Source: JAAYZK01 sp964535025 (GTDB lineage: Bacteria > Planctomycetota > Phycisphaerae > SM23-33 > FEN-1343). From it: a stretch of DNA of 64,000 nucleotides. Location of the stretch: contig CAZHRW010000149.1 in the NCBI GenBank assembly GCA_964535025.1, forward strand, positions 38,978 through 102,977. Direction: 5' to 3'. A model generated the notes under the pieces. That model saw only the letters and a list, made by a program, of their open reading frames with translations, was not told the DNA's origin and ran no database searches. The position numbers and the translations under genes are program-made. Shown piece after piece: positions 44,758 to 54,912 of the stretch. Position 1 is the first letter of the stretch; the number at the start of each line of letters is the position of its first letter.

Positions 44758-47700
44758 ATGGTCGCGTTTTTGCGCAGGGTGTTCATCGTCGTTCTGTTCT
44801 CGATCACGGCACTTGTGCTGCTGCAGGTTCTCCTGACGCGGGACGATGCCGTGGACAGGTACTTCAGCCTCACCGCCACGGGGACCGACGCCGAGGGCCG
44901 TCCGATCGCCTGGACGGCCACCGTCAATGACATTGGAGTGGTCACCCATCGGGGGCGTCGGGCGACGCTGGCGGACCTCCAGGACGACCTGCTGAACGCC
45001 ACGGGCACCCTGACCGTGCGCACGGCCGGGAAGCATCCCGAGGCCGGCTGGCGTGCGACGATCGCCGATCGGGCGGTCACGTTGAACGACCAACCGGCCG
45101 AGGCCGCCGACCTGCGGGCCCTGTTGGGCAAGACGGCCGTCCCGGAGGGCATGACGCCCACGACCGCCGTCACCGTCGCCCACGTCCTCGCCGAGGTCCG
45201 CGCCGGGCGATTGGCCTGCCCCACGCGCAGCCGTGTCTCGCTGCCCGGCTTGACCTTCGAACAAGCGTTCCCGGGCGACACCTTCAAGGACTGTTTCCCC
45301 GATCCCACCGGCGAGCCGGGCGACGAGATCATCCAGATCGACGTGTTCGGCGAAGCGCCCCTGCTGGCGCGCATGGACGATCCCACCTGCATGAAGCCGG
45401 AACTTCGCAAGCACTTCCCCCGGACCCTGCCGCCGGTGGCCGAGCGCCTGCCGATCAACCCCGCGGTGGTCGTCGGTCCCGACGGGATCGGCAACTACGG
45501 CGGCACGTGGCGCCGGTGCACCGACTCGATCTGGGAGTTTACCCGCAAGCTGGCCTACGAGAGCTTCATCCGCTTCGACCCGGCCGGGCGGATCCAGCCC
45601 GGCCTGGCGTACCGGTGGGAGGTCGGCGACGGCAACCGCGTCTATACCTTCTACCTTCGCAAGGGTCACCGCTGGAGCGACGGACACCCGTTCACCACGG
45701 AAGACATCCTGTGGGTGACCAACACCATCATCGGCCGAGGCTACTGGGGGCAGAGCCCGAACTGGATGATGGAGACCGACGGGCGCGCCCTGCTGTACGA
45801 AGAGGATGTGACCGACTGGCCGGCGCTGGCGCGGGCGATTCTCGACGAAGCCGCGTCGGAAGCGCCGGCGATGGGCCGGCGCCTGGCGGCGGTGGCCGGT
45901 GACGGGCTGATCGAGTCGCTCGAGGCCGTCGCCGACAACGACGCGCCCGACGCATCGGTTCAGACCCGGATCGTCGACGCCCTGAACAAGGCTTTTCGAA
46001 GCCCGTCACTGTTCGACGCCGAGGCGATGGGCGGCGATGATCGGACGGCCGAGTTGGAGGCAATGCGAACGGCGGGGTTGTCGCGCCTGACGGACGAGCA
46101 ACTGGATCGCGCGATTCTGCTGATGAATCGCAACGACCTGTTCGGCCGCGCCGCCGCCGGCGAGACACTGGCCGCCAACGAGCGGACGCAGTTGAACCTG
46201 CTGCTGTTCCGCCTGCACTACCGCCACTGCGTCGACAAGGCACGGGTGAAGAAGGTTCGCATCGAGGCCATCGACGACGGGACGGGGGATACCAGTCACA
46301 TCATCCGCTTCACCTTCCCCCGCCCCAACTCGATCTTCCTGGCCAAGACGGGCACGTTCATGTTCTACCGGGGCCTGTTCTCGACGCCCAAGCACTACAC
46401 GGCCCCGTATCAGCCGGAGGGCACGAACCGGCTGGCGACCACCGACATTTTGGACTGGCAGGGCCTGTTGGAACGGGTCCGCCGGGAGGCCGACGCCCCC
46501 GGCCCGTCGGTCGGCAAGCGGCTGTGGCAGGGGCTTGATCCGGCGATTCGCCGATCGATCGAACAGATGCCGGCGCTGGATGAGCTGTCGAACACCGACA
46601 AGGCGCGGATCGTCGAGGGCCTCAATGCCGTGTTCGAATCGGGCGACTTCTTCGCCCCGGATGCCTGGGCCGACGTTCCCTGGGATGCCGAGCGGCAGGC
46701 CATCATTGACACCGGCGTTTCGATGCTCCGGCGGGATCCGGCACGGAAGCGCCTGTTTCGCCAGTTGGTTCTCCGCGCCGACTGGATGGGCCGCGTCGCC
46801 GAAGAGGGACTGGACGACCTGACCGACGTCGAGCGTTTCGAGTTTCAGCAGTCGATGTTCCGCGCCGCCTACGACAAGCATGCGCTGGAGGCGCCCCTGG
46901 TGGCGGTCAACCGGGAAGATGGGCTGAACGTCGCCGCCCAGAGGCATCCGGACCACTATACCGGGTGGGGCAATCTGTACCAGCAGATGTTGTCCCCCGA
47001 TCCCGAGGCCAATCCCCACGTCCCGACGTTGGGGGCCTGGCGGCTGGTGTCCGATCCGATCGACTCGACCCAGATCGCCGTGCGCAACCCCTACTACTAC
47101 CGGGTGGATGCCGAGGGCAATCAATTGCCCTACATCGACGTCGTCGAGACCAAGATCGAACCGGAGAAATCCAACATCCAGTTGGCCCTGTCCAGCGGGA
47201 ACGTGGATTTCCAGGTGCGCGGCCTGACGTTCGCGATGTTCCCATACCTCAAGGCTCACGAGGACCAGGGCGGCTACGAGGTGCGGTTGTGGGCCCAGGA
47301 CTACTGCGGGGAGATGAACTTCTATCCCCTGCAGAACCACAAGGACCCCGAGTTGGCGAAGGTGTTCCAGGACCCGCGCTTCCGCCACGCGCTGTCGTCG
47401 GGGTTGCATCGCCAGGAGATCATCGACGTGGTCTTCGGGGGGATCGGCGAGCCGGCGCAATGTGCCCCGCCGGTCGGGTCGCCGTATTACAACGAGACGC
47501 TCGCCACCACGTCGGTGGCCTACGACCCGGCCCGGGCCAACGCGCTGCTCGACGCGATGGGCCTGGTCGAGCGAAACGCCGACGGTGTCCGCCTGCTGCC
47601 GAGCGGGATACCACTGATCGTCAACGTGGACATCGACGGCACCCTGCCGCTGGCGGCGGTCGAGTTGGCCTGCGCCCACTGGCGGGAGCTCGGCGTCGAG

Positions 47701-48171
47701 GCCCGGCTGCAGGTTCGCGGGGCGCAGTTGGTCAATCGCATGATCGAAATCGGGATCCTCGACATCGGCCTGCGGCGGGAAGGCGGGAACTACCGCGCCC
47801 CCTTGCAGCCGGGATTCTTCGCGCCCAGCCACCCGGCCGAGTGCGGGCACTGGGCGTCGTGGGTGACCTACCTGCGCAGCGGCGGACGCACCGGGACCGA
47901 CCCGCCCGATTACCTCCACGAGATCGACCGGCTCTGGGAGAACCTGCTGGCGGCGCCCGACGAGCGTCGGAAGCTCGAGGCGTGGCACGTCCTCGCCGAG
48001 CGCACGGCCCGGGATCTGCCCGTGATCGGGTTGATGACCCCGCCGGGACAGGTCGTCTACGTCCGCAATGGATTCAAGAACGTCCCCCGGCTGTCGATGG
48101 CCGGCTGGATCGCCCACGAACCGGGCAACACCTGCCCGGAATCCTATTTCTTCGAGGATCCGTCTCCGTAG
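44758..48171 (+). CDS. Giant membrane-anchored peptide-type solute-binding protein with two inserted repeat domains
   Basis: 1137 residues from the ATG at 44758 (GAGAGG eight bases upstream). The N-terminus has a transmembrane anchor (about 5-25), not a lipobox. Family 5 binding-protein features: GNYGGTWRR, YTFYLRKGHRWSDGHPFTTE, NPYYYRVDAEGNQLPYID and DPRFRHALSSGLHRQEIIDV. Usual members have 500-600 residues. Here two helical inserts (about 353-494 and 566-712) align with each other: both open DW..L, share RIV..LN..F.S, then RxxxLMxRxDxxGR-type and ER....Q...FR..Y segments. No permease or ATPase genes are nearby, so it is an orphan. Confidence 0.85.
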   Translation: MVAFLRRVFIVVLFSITALVLLQVLLTRDDAVDRYFSLTATGTDAEGRPIAWTATVNDIGVVTHRGRRATLADLQDDLLNATGTLTVRTAGKHPEAGWRATIADRAVTLNDQPAEAADLRALLGKTAVPEGMTPTTAVTVAHVLAEVRAGRLACPTRSRVSLPGLTFEQAFPGDTFKDCFPDPTGEPGDEIIQIDVFGEAPLLARMDDPTCMKPELRKHFPRTLPPVAERLPINPAVVVGPDGIGNYGGTWRRCTDSIWEFTRKLAYESFIRFDPAGRIQPGLAYRWEVGDGNRVYTFYLRKGHRWSDGHPFTTEDILWVTNTIIGRGYWGQSPNWMMETDGRALLYEEDVTDWPALARAILDEAASEAPAMGRRLAAVAGDGLIESLEAVADNDAPDASVQTRIVDALNKAFRSPSLFDAEAMGGDDRTAELEAMRTAGLSRLTDEQLDRAILLMNRNDLFGRAAAGETLAANERTQLNLLLFRLHYRHCVDKARVKKVRIEAIDDGTGDTSHIIRFTFPRPNSIFLAKTGTFMFYRGLFSTPKHYTAPYQPEGTNRLATTDILDWQGLLERVRREADAPGPSVGKRLWQGLDPAIRRSIEQMPALDELSNTDKARIVEGLNAVFESGDFFAPDAWADVPWDAERQAIIDTGVSMLRRDPARKRLFRQLVLRADWMGRVAEEGLDDLTDVERFEFQQSMFRAAYDKHALEAPLVAVNREDGLNVAAQRHPDHYTGWGNLYQQMLSPDPEANPHVPTLGAWRLVSDPIDSTQIAVRNPYYYRVDAEGNQLPYIDVVETKIEPEKSNIQLALSSGNVDFQVRGLTFAMFPYLKAHEDQGGYEVRLWAQDYCGEMNFYPLQNHKDPELAKVFQDPRFRHALSSGLHRQEIIDVVFGGIGEPAQCAPPVGSPYYNETLATTSVAYDPARANALLDAMGLVERNADGVRLLPSGIPLIVNVDIDGTLPLAAVELACAHWRELGVEARLQVRGAQLVNRMIEIGILDIGLRREGGNYRAPLQPGFFAPSHPAECGHWASWVTYLRSGGRTGTDPPDYLHEIDRLWENLLAAPDERRKLEAWHVLAERTARDLPVIGLMTPPGQVVYVRNGFKNVPRLSMAGWIAHEPGNTCPESYFFEDPSP

Positions 48172-48265
48172 CGATGCCCCACCGTCATCGGCGAGATCCC
48201 CCGTTGTGCTCGTGGCGCCCGTCGGCTCGTAGAATGACCAGGGAGGGCGAGTGGAGGTGCGAGCG

Positions 48266-48613
48266 ATGCGGACAATCACGCGGGATGAGCTGAAGCGGCG
48301 GATGGACGATCGCGAGGACCTCGTCCTCGTGGAAGTCCTGGCGCCGGAGTACTTCAACGACTACCACCTGCCCGGCGCGATCAACGTGCCGATGGATGAG
48401 CACTTCGAAGAGGCCATCCAGGACGCCATTGGCCAGAAGGACCGACCCGTCGTGGTCTACTGCTACAGCGCCGAGTGCAGCGCCTCGCCCGAGGCGGCGG
48501 CGCGGATGAGCGACCTGGGCTATACGAACGTGCTGCACTACGCCGCCGGCAAGACCGACTGGCGCCGCGCGGGCTACCCCGTCGCCGCCGGTCATGCCGG
48601 GGCCCACCGGTAG
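48266..48613 (+). CDS. Rhodanese-like domain protein
   Basis: 115 residues from the ATG at 48266 (GGAGGT upstream). A single rhodanese domain with YFNDYHLPGAINVP and the active-site loop YCYSAECSAS: Cys66 is the expected persulfide carrier and a second Cys at 71 lies in the loop. Cytoplasmic; sulfur transfer or redox signalling are possible. TAGAAT at 48230 may be its -10 box. It sits between the solute-binding protein and eda, with no obvious functional link. Confidence 0.9.
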   Translation: MRTITRDELKRRMDDREDLVLVEVLAPEYFNDYHLPGAINVPMDEHFEEAIQDAIGQKDRPVVVYCYSAECSASPEAAARMSDLGYTNVLHYAAGKTDWRRAGYPVAAGHAGAHR

Positions 48614-48724
48614 GGGGTTGCCAGACGGGGTTCTCTCCGCTAGGGTTACGCCATGGGCCGCCGCGCGGAATCGCCACGACCGGCGACGCGGCGGCGGGGG
48701 GGGCACCCGACGAGTGGAGAAGCC

Positions 48725-49381
48725 ATGACCAGCGAGTCTGTCCTGCAGCGGTTGGCCCGGGTCGGCGTCGTTCCCGTGATCGCCATCGAATCGGCCGAGG
48801 CGGCCACGGGTCTGGCCGACGCCCTGATCGCCGGCGGCCTGCCGATCGCGGAGATCACGTTTCGCACGGAGGCGGCGGCCGAGGTCATCCGGACCCTCAG
48901 CCGCGAGCGGCCCGACCTGCTGGTGGGGGCCGGGACCGTCCTGACCGTCGATAACCTCGAACGCGCCCACGCCGCCGGAGCGGCCTTCATCGTCGCGCCG
49001 GGGTTCAACCCCGCCGTCGTGAGACGGGCGATCGAACTGGACCTGCCGGTCACCCCCGGCGTGATGACGCCCAGCGACATCGAGGGGGCCCTGGCCTACG
49101 GGTGCAAGGCCCTGAAGTTCTTCCCCGCCGGCGCCGCCGGCGGTCCGGCGATGCTCAACGCGGTCGCGGCCCCTTACAAGCACACCGGCGTGAAGTTCAT
49201 CCCCACCGGCGGCGTCAAGCCGTCCAATATGGCCGACTACCTCGCCTGCGACGCCGTCATGGCCGTCGGAGGCACCTGGCTGGCCCAAAAGGACGCCATC
49301 GCCGCCGGCGACTGGCAGGGCATCGCCGCCAACTGCAAAGAGGCCCTGGCGATCGTCGCGAAGGCCCGAGGCGGGGCATGA
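48725..49381 (+). CDS. eda: KDPG/KHG aldolase
   Basis: Cleaves 2-keto-3-deoxy-6-phosphogluconate (or the keto-hydroxyglutarate analogue). 218 residues from the ATG at 48725 (GGAG upstream). Class I aldolase features: VIAIESAEAA, ITFRTEAA with catalytic E43, VGAGTVL, and the Schiff-base K131 in ALKFFPAGAAGGP, then IPTGGV. First gene of a tight cluster with Gfo/Idh/MocA, SGNH and GH genes, fitting catabolism of uronate or similar sugars. Confidence 0.95.
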   Translation: MTSESVLQRLARVGVVPVIAIESAEAATGLADALIAGGLPIAEITFRTEAAAEVIRTLSRERPDLLVGAGTVLTVDNLERAHAAGAAFIVAPGFNPAVVRRAIELDLPVTPGVMTPSDIEGALAYGCKALKFFPAGAAGGPAMLNAVAAPYKHTGVKFIPTGGVKPSNMADYLACDAVMAVGGTWLAQKDAIAAGDWQGIAANCKEALAIVAKARGGA

Positions 49382-49435
49382 GGTCCGACGGCAGCGCAAC
49401 CGGCCTGCGGCCTCGAACCTGTTTTTTGGAGTAAG

Positions 49436-50740
49436 ATGATGAGTCGCAAGCGTTACGCACAGGTCGGCATGGGCGGGCGGAGTTGGATGTACACCCACGC
49501 CCTGATCGGCGACTTCGCCGAATTCGCCGAACTGGTGGGCATCTGCGACCGGAACGCCGGACGGCTGGACTACGCCCGCCGTCGCATCGCCGACGCCGGC
49601 GGCGGCGACGTGGCGGCCTACGGCGCCGAGCAGTTCGACCGGATGATCGCCGAGACGAAACCCGACGTGGTCGTCATCACCACCGGCCCCGACGTCACCC
49701 ACGCCCACTACGCCTGCCGTGCGATGGAGCTCGGCTGCGACGTCATCAGCGAAAAACCCATGACGGTCAACGCGGACCTCTGCCGCAAGATCCTCACCAC
49801 GCGGGACCGCACCGGCCGGAACCTCCGCGTGACGTTCAACTACCGCTATTCCCCGCCCCGCAGCCAGGTCAAGCGGATGCTCGACGACGGGGCGATCGGC
49901 GAGGTGCTCAGCGTCGACTTCACCTGGATGCTCGACACCCGCCACGGGGCCGACTACTTCCGCCGCTGGCACCGCAAGCGCGATAACTCCGGCTCGCTGC
50001 TGGTCCACAAGGCCACGCACCACTTCGACCTGGTCAACTGGTGGCTCGACGACCGGCCCGTCGACGTCTTCGCCCGCGGCCGCCACGTCTTTTACACGCC
50101 GCAGACCGCCGACGCCCTGGGCCTCGCGCGCCGCGGCGAGCGCTGTCACGGCTGCCCGGAGGCGGCCAGGTGCCCCTTCTACCTCGACCTGGCGTCCGCC
50201 GAGCGGCTCAAGGCGCTCTACCTCGATAACGAGCAGTACGACGGCTACTTCCGCGACCGGTGCGTGTTCGCCGAGGAGATCGACATCTGGGACCACATGG
50301 CCCTGAACGTCCGCTACCGCCGCGGGGCCCTGCTGAACTACATGCTGACCGCCCACAGCCCCTGGGAGGGCTACCGCATCGCCTTCAACGGCACCCGGGG
50401 CCGCCTGGAGCATCAGGCGTGTGAGAACACCTACATCAACGGCGACGGCTCCGTCCCCGGCGAGCTGGAGAAGGGCAACGTGTCGATCACGCTGATCGAG
50501 CAGTTCGCCCGCCCGCGGGAGATCGCCGTCGAGGTCGGCAAGGGCGGCCACGGCGGGGGCGACCCCGTCCTGCTGACCGACCTGCTCCACCCGAGCCCCC
50601 CGGCCGACCCGCTCAAGCGCCGGGCCGACCACCGCGACGGGACCTACTCGATCATGATCGGCATCGCCGGCGCCGCCAGCATCGACGCGGGGCGGGTCGT
50701 CGCCATCGACGACCTGCTGGGCGACGCCCCCCTGGACTGA
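49436..50740 (+). CDS. Gfo/Idh/MocA family oxidoreductase
   Basis: 434 residues; starts at 49436 (or the adjacent ATG at 49439), with GGAG upstream. The NAD(P) Rossmann start is AQVGMGGRSWMYTHAL, with ISEKPMT (the EKP motif, catalytic Lys) near 100 and the C-terminal beta-sheet domain with VHKATHHFDLVNWW (His of the active site). A Cys cluster GERCHGCPEAARC (near 235) is unusual and could bind a metal or be structural. The SGNH gene follows 16 bases later. Confidence 0.92.
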   Translation: MMSRKRYAQVGMGGRSWMYTHALIGDFAEFAELVGICDRNAGRLDYARRRIADAGGGDVAAYGAEQFDRMIAETKPDVVVITTGPDVTHAHYACRAMELGCDVISEKPMTVNADLCRKILTTRDRTGRNLRVTFNYRYSPPRSQVKRMLDDGAIGEVLSVDFTWMLDTRHGADYFRRWHRKRDNSGSLLVHKATHHFDLVNWWLDDRPVDVFARGRHVFYTPQTADALGLARRGERCHGCPEAARCPFYLDLASAERLKALYLDNEQYDGYFRDRCVFAEEIDIWDHMALNVRYRRGALLNYMLTAHSPWEGYRIAFNGTRGRLEHQACENTYINGDGSVPGELEKGNVSITLIEQFARPREIAVEVGKGGHGGGDPVLLTDLLHPSPPADPLKRRADHRDGTYSIMIGIAGAASIDAGRVVAIDDLLGDAPLD

Positions 50741-50756
50741 CCGGAAGGATAAACCG

Positions 50757-52154
50757 ATGAACCGTACCTCCAGACGCATGCGTGCTGCAGTGATGATCCT
50801 GGCGCTGCTGCCGGTGCTGGGCTGCGCCGCCGTCGCGCCGGCCGAACCCACGATCGGCCCGGCGGACCCGCCGAGCCTGTCGGTTGTGGCCGGCTCGACG
50901 ACGCTGACGTTCGACGGCCCCGAGATCCGCGACTGGTCGACCGACGGGGCCGTCGAGGTCCCGCGAAATCACGCCGCGTGGTACGACCCGTGGGAGCCCT
51001 GGCCCGCCCGGGGCAAGGACGGCAAGGACAACGTGATCAACCTGGGCCCGCGCCGCGATCCGACGGGCACGCCGATCCTCGGCGGGCTGTTCCGCTCGGC
51101 CCTGCCCGAGTCGGTCGTCGTCACCTCGGCCGACGGGTCGAAGACGTTCGTCGCGGGTACCGACTACAAGCTCAACACCGACTGGGGCCAGATCGCCAAC
51201 CTCGACGGCGGGCTGGGCGCCGAGTGGGAAGCCAAGGTCCGCGTCTCGTGCCGCTACGCCACCCAGCGGCTCGACCTGATCCAGCGGGACGCCGAGGGCG
51301 CGTATCGCGTGAAGGCCGGCGAGCCGGCGATCGTCTGCCCGGCCCTGCCGGCCGCCGACAAGGGCTGCACGCCCGTCGCGGGCGTTTACATCGCCCCGTG
51401 GCGGCAGGGCGGCGCGTTCGTCATCACCGACGAGAACATCCTGCCGATCCAACCGGCCGACCCGGTCGCGCCGATCAACCCCGACGCCGTCGCGTCCACC
51501 CTGGCGAAGCTGCGGGCCGGGCGGAAGGCCACCATCGCCCTCATGGGCGCCAGCATCACCCTCGGCGCCGAGTCGACCCGGTGGTGGGAGGAGCAGCGCA
51601 AGTTCACCGAGGATGACCTGGCCTACCGCGGCCGCGTGATTCACGGCCTGCGCCGGCGATTTCCCGCGGCCACCGTCACGCCCGTCGAGGCCTACAAGGG
51701 CGGCACGACCACCCAGTACGGGCTCGAGCAGTACCGCGAGGTGGTCGCCCCCGCCAAGTGCGATCTGGTCCTGATCGCCTTCGGCGCCAACGACGCGTCC
51801 AGTTCGATCGGCGGGGCCCCCCGCAACTCGCCCGAGCAGTTCAAGGCACTCATCAGCGAGCTGGTCGCGGCCGTCAAGGCCGACGGCGCGGAGGTGATGC
51901 TCGTCGTCACGATGCAGCAGAACCCCTGGCTCAAGAACAACGTCGCCGAGCGCTGGCCGAAGTACCGCCAGGCGATGCTCGAGATCGGCCGCGAGCAGAA
52001 CGTCGCCGTGGCGGATGTCTATACCGAGTGGATGAACAGCGCCACGCGGGGCGTCCCGCCATACACGATGCTCCACAACTGGATCAACCACCCCGGCGAC
52101 GTAGGCCACAAGATCTACGCGGATACCATCCTGCGGTTCTTTCCCGCCGAATAG
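50757..52154 (+). CDS. Secreted SGNH/GDSL-type esterase lipoprotein
   Basis: 465 residues. A lipoprotein signal (LLPVLGC, Cys at about 22) is followed by an N-terminal beta-rich region (about 40-250) and a SGNH domain. The latter carries the blocks GASITLG (nucleophile Ser), YKGGTT (Gly), FGANDAS (Asn) and NHPGDVGHKIYAD (Asp and His). This makes it a probable carbohydrate esterase at the cell surface. Ten bases separate it from the glycoside-hydrolase-like gene. Confidence 0.9.
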   Translation: MNRTSRRMRAAVMILALLPVLGCAAVAPAEPTIGPADPPSLSVVAGSTTLTFDGPEIRDWSTDGAVEVPRNHAAWYDPWEPWPARGKDGKDNVINLGPRRDPTGTPILGGLFRSALPESVVVTSADGSKTFVAGTDYKLNTDWGQIANLDGGLGAEWEAKVRVSCRYATQRLDLIQRDAEGAYRVKAGEPAIVCPALPAADKGCTPVAGVYIAPWRQGGAFVITDENILPIQPADPVAPINPDAVASTLAKLRAGRKATIALMGASITLGAESTRWWEEQRKFTEDDLAYRGRVIHGLRRRFPAATVTPVEAYKGGTTTQYGLEQYREVVAPAKCDLVLIAFGANDASSSIGGAPRNSPEQFKALISELVAAVKADGAEVMLVVTMQQNPWLKNNVAERWPKYRQAMLEIGREQNVAVADVYTEWMNSATRGVPPYTMLHNWINHPGDVGHKIYADTILRFFPAE

Positions 52155-52164
52155 GAGACGACCG

Positions 52165-53589
52165 ATGCGAACGACACTTGCCGTGGGGGCCCTGATTGTG
52201 CTGATCGCGACCGCCGCCGTGGCCGAACGGCCCGGGCCGGTGACCCAGCCGACGGAGATCCCCGGCCAGTGGAAGTGGGTGGACAGCCCACTGCCGCCGC
52301 TGGAGACCATTCTCGCCCGTGAGCGGACCGCGCGACCGATCTACGGCCTGTACACCTGGGCCGGGGAGTACCGCGGCCATCGCGACAGCATCCGAAAGGT
52401 CGGCTGGCGCACCGTCCGCGTCGCCGGGCCCATGGACGACGACACCATGGCCATGCTTGCCGCCGACGACATGGAGGTCATGATGACCGTCGGCCTGCAC
52501 GGCGGCGGGGACAAACGCAATCGGACGGACTTCGACAGCGACGAGGCCTTCCTGGATCACTACCTCAAGGGCCTGGAGACGTTCGTCCGGACCTACGGCC
52601 CCGGCGGGACGTTCTTCGAGACCCACCCCGACGCGCCCAAGCGGCCGATCCGCCACATCGAGGTCTGGAACGAGCCGAACTTCCAGTACATGATCCCGCC
52701 CCGCGAGGGCGTCGAGCGCCAGGTGGTCGAGGCCGAGCGCGAGGCCCTCTACGCCAAGGTGCTCCCCGCGGCCTACCGGACGATCAAGCGCGTCGCGCCC
52801 GAGGTGCAGGTGGTGGGCTTCGGCGCCGGCGGCGCGTCGGCCGGCGACGTGCGGTTCATCGAGCACGTCCACGACGCGAACCCCGCGGTCGCGAACAGCT
52901 ACGACATCCTCTCGACGCACCCGTACATGCAGCCGGCGCCGCCGGAGACCTTTTCCATCCGGTCGTGGGGCGGGTATACGATGGCCTCGTCGCTGGGGCG
53001 GATCCGCAAGATCATGGCCGACGCCGGCGCCGGCGACAAGCCGGTGTGGTACACGGAGATCGGCTGGCCCATCTCGCACGCCGACGGGGGCTACTTCCCC
53101 ACGAAGGCGGATGCCGAGATGGTCGACCCGCTCCTCCAGGCCGCCTACGTCGTGCGCCAGTACGCCTACTCGATGCGCCTGGGCGTCGGACGCGTGATGA
53201 TCATGTTCACCACCGACACCGACAGCTTCAACGGGGGCTTCTTCCTCCGCGACGGAAGCTGGCGGCCCAGCGCGTACGCCGTCGGGACGATGATCAAGCT
53301 CCTGCCGCACCCGAAGCTCAAGGCCGCCCTGGTCGACGGCAAGGACGGCCTGTTCGCCTACCGCTTCCAGCCGGCGCCCCACAGCGCCGGCGACGTCGTG
53401 ATGGCCTGGAACGTCGCCGGGCCGCGCACCGTCCACCTGCCCCTGCGCGAGCTGGCCCGCCGGGGCGTCACGACCGCCACCGTCCACGACCTGTTCGGCC
53501 ACACCCGCGACGTGAAGCTCACCGGCGGCAACGTCGAGGTCGAGGTCGGCCCCTGCCCGGTTTACATCGTGCCCGTGATGGACGAGTGA
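52165..53589 (+). CDS. Secreted clan GH-A-type glycoside hydrolase
   Basis: 474 residues with a signal peptide (cleavage near residue 20, VAERPG). A TIM-barrel glycosidase pattern: IEVWNEPNF with the acid/base E170, and VWYTEIGWP with the nucleophile E298, the pair spaced as in clan A enzymes such as GH39/GH5-like proteins. A C-terminal beta-sandwich (about 395-474) follows. AGGAG precedes the start. The substrate cannot be assigned. Confidence 0.85.
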   Translation: MRTTLAVGALIVLIATAAVAERPGPVTQPTEIPGQWKWVDSPLPPLETILARERTARPIYGLYTWAGEYRGHRDSIRKVGWRTVRVAGPMDDDTMAMLAADDMEVMMTVGLHGGGDKRNRTDFDSDEAFLDHYLKGLETFVRTYGPGGTFFETHPDAPKRPIRHIEVWNEPNFQYMIPPREGVERQVVEAEREALYAKVLPAAYRTIKRVAPEVQVVGFGAGGASAGDVRFIEHVHDANPAVANSYDILSTHPYMQPAPPETFSIRSWGGYTMASSLGRIRKIMADAGAGDKPVWYTEIGWPISHADGGYFPTKADAEMVDPLLQAAYVVRQYAYSMRLGVGRVMIMFTTDTDSFNGGFFLRDGSWRPSAYAVGTMIKLLPHPKLKAALVDGKDGLFAYRFQPAPHSAGDVVMAWNVAGPRTVHLPLRELARRGVTTATVHDLFGHTRDVKLTGGNVEVEVGPCPVYIVPVMDE

Positions 53590-53739
53590 GGTCGGGGGGT
53601 CGACCCCCATCCGAAAAATAGTCAAGACATCTCCCGGCACGGCCGAAACAGCCATGGGCCGGCACCCGCCCCGCGGGGCCGGGAGGAGAATCCATCGTCC
53701 AAGTCAGTCTCAGCAGCCGTAGGGGAAAGAGAGGGGAAG

Positions 53740-54900
53740 ATGAAACGCAGCGGCATATCCGCCGGGGGAGGTCGTGCGCTTGTGACGGCGTTGGCCTGTG
53801 CCTGGGCGGCTTCGGCCGCGTGGGGCCAGGGGGGCTTCATCGACGGCCTGTCCAGTCAGTACCTGATCATTGCCCGTGACGAGGTCAACGGGAACACCGA
53901 CGTCGGGTCGAACAACTTCGAACTGGGCGCGAACAAGGCCCCGGTGCCCTGCACGGACGATTTTCTGGACGGCGGCAGCAGCGGGGGACCTACCCTGGAG
54001 GGGGCCGTGCCGGCGCTGCCGGGCAACGCCGCACCCGTGGTCCAGGGCGTCTGCGGCGACGGGAACATCGCCATCACCGACACCACCGGCGAGTTGAACC
54101 TCCAGGACACGGGCGTCTACGGCGACCCGACGATCGGCATCCGCATGGCCGGTCCGTCCAACCTGGGGCTGAACTCGTCGAGCAACTCGTTCTTCAACGA
54201 CCCGAACCTGTTCCCCAACACGTTCGACCCCATGACGCAGACCGGCACCACCGTCAGCGCCGCCGCCGCCGTGCAGTCCACCCGGATCGATCCCGGGACG
54301 GACTTCGGGATCACCTACAGCTTCGACCACTCGGCGCTCCTGGCGGAACTGTCGGGGCTGCAGATCGCCATCAACGGCCTGGCGCCGACCGACACGCTCA
54401 ACGTCTCGGCCAACGGCGGCAAGATCAGCACCGACACGACCTTCACGGCCGACCCGGGGCTGAACGTCGTCGACATCATCACCGGCGACAACGATTTCCT
54501 GGTCGAGAACTCGAACTTCGTCATCGACGGCCCGGCCGGCGCGGTCGTGATCTTCCGCCTGCCGGACAGCGACAACATGCTGCTGAGCAACGCCAACGTC
54601 CTGCTGGGCAACAGCGGCATCACCACCCACAGCGTGCTGTTCTACACCGACCAGGACGAGACCGACACGCACTTCAGCTTCTCCAACGCGATCGTCAACG
54701 GCGCGGCGTTCTGGTCGCTCACCGACGGCGGCGGGCAGATCAGCCTGTCCAACGTCCAGGGCTGCACGCAACTGGTGGCCGACATCGTCGAGATGGACAA
54801 CGTCCGCCTCTGCCGCTGCGCCTTTGTCCCCGAGCCGGCGACGATGGGCCTGCTCGCCGCGGGCGGCGCGGTGCTGCTGCGGCGAAAACGCCGGAGGTAG
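53740..54900 (+). CDS. PEP-CTERM-sorted secreted protein
   Basis: 386 residues with a signal peptide (AWAASAAWG, cleavage near 30), a long Asn/Asp/Thr-rich beta-type body (VNGNTDVGSNNFELG ...), and the tripartite PEP-CTERM tail VPEPATMGLLAAGGAVLLRR followed by KRRR. This is the exosortase sorting signal of surface or exopolysaccharide-associated proteins in Planctomycetes and others; the cognate exosortase is not in the window. CGGCC-rich upstream sequence; GGGGAAG lies before the start. Confidence 0.9.
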   Translation: MKRSGISAGGGRALVTALACAWAASAAWGQGGFIDGLSSQYLIIARDEVNGNTDVGSNNFELGANKAPVPCTDDFLDGGSSGGPTLEGAVPALPGNAAPVVQGVCGDGNIAITDTTGELNLQDTGVYGDPTIGIRMAGPSNLGLNSSSNSFFNDPNLFPNTFDPMTQTGTTVSAAAAVQSTRIDPGTDFGITYSFDHSALLAELSGLQIAINGLAPTDTLNVSANGGKISTDTTFTADPGLNVVDIITGDNDFLVENSNFVIDGPAGAVVIFRLPDSDNMLLSNANVLLGNSGITTHSVLFYTDQDETDTHFSFSNAIVNGAAFWSLTDGGGQISLSNVQGCTQLVADIVEMDNVRLCRCAFVPEPATMGLLAAGGAVLLRRKRRR

Positions 54901-54912
54901 TGCGAATGCGAC

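Noticed and set aside
46006..48357. 783-codon antisense ORF under the solute-binding protein gene
   Set aside because: Shadow of a G+C-rich gene; no start signal or domain, and the plus-strand frame has recognisable binding-protein motifs.
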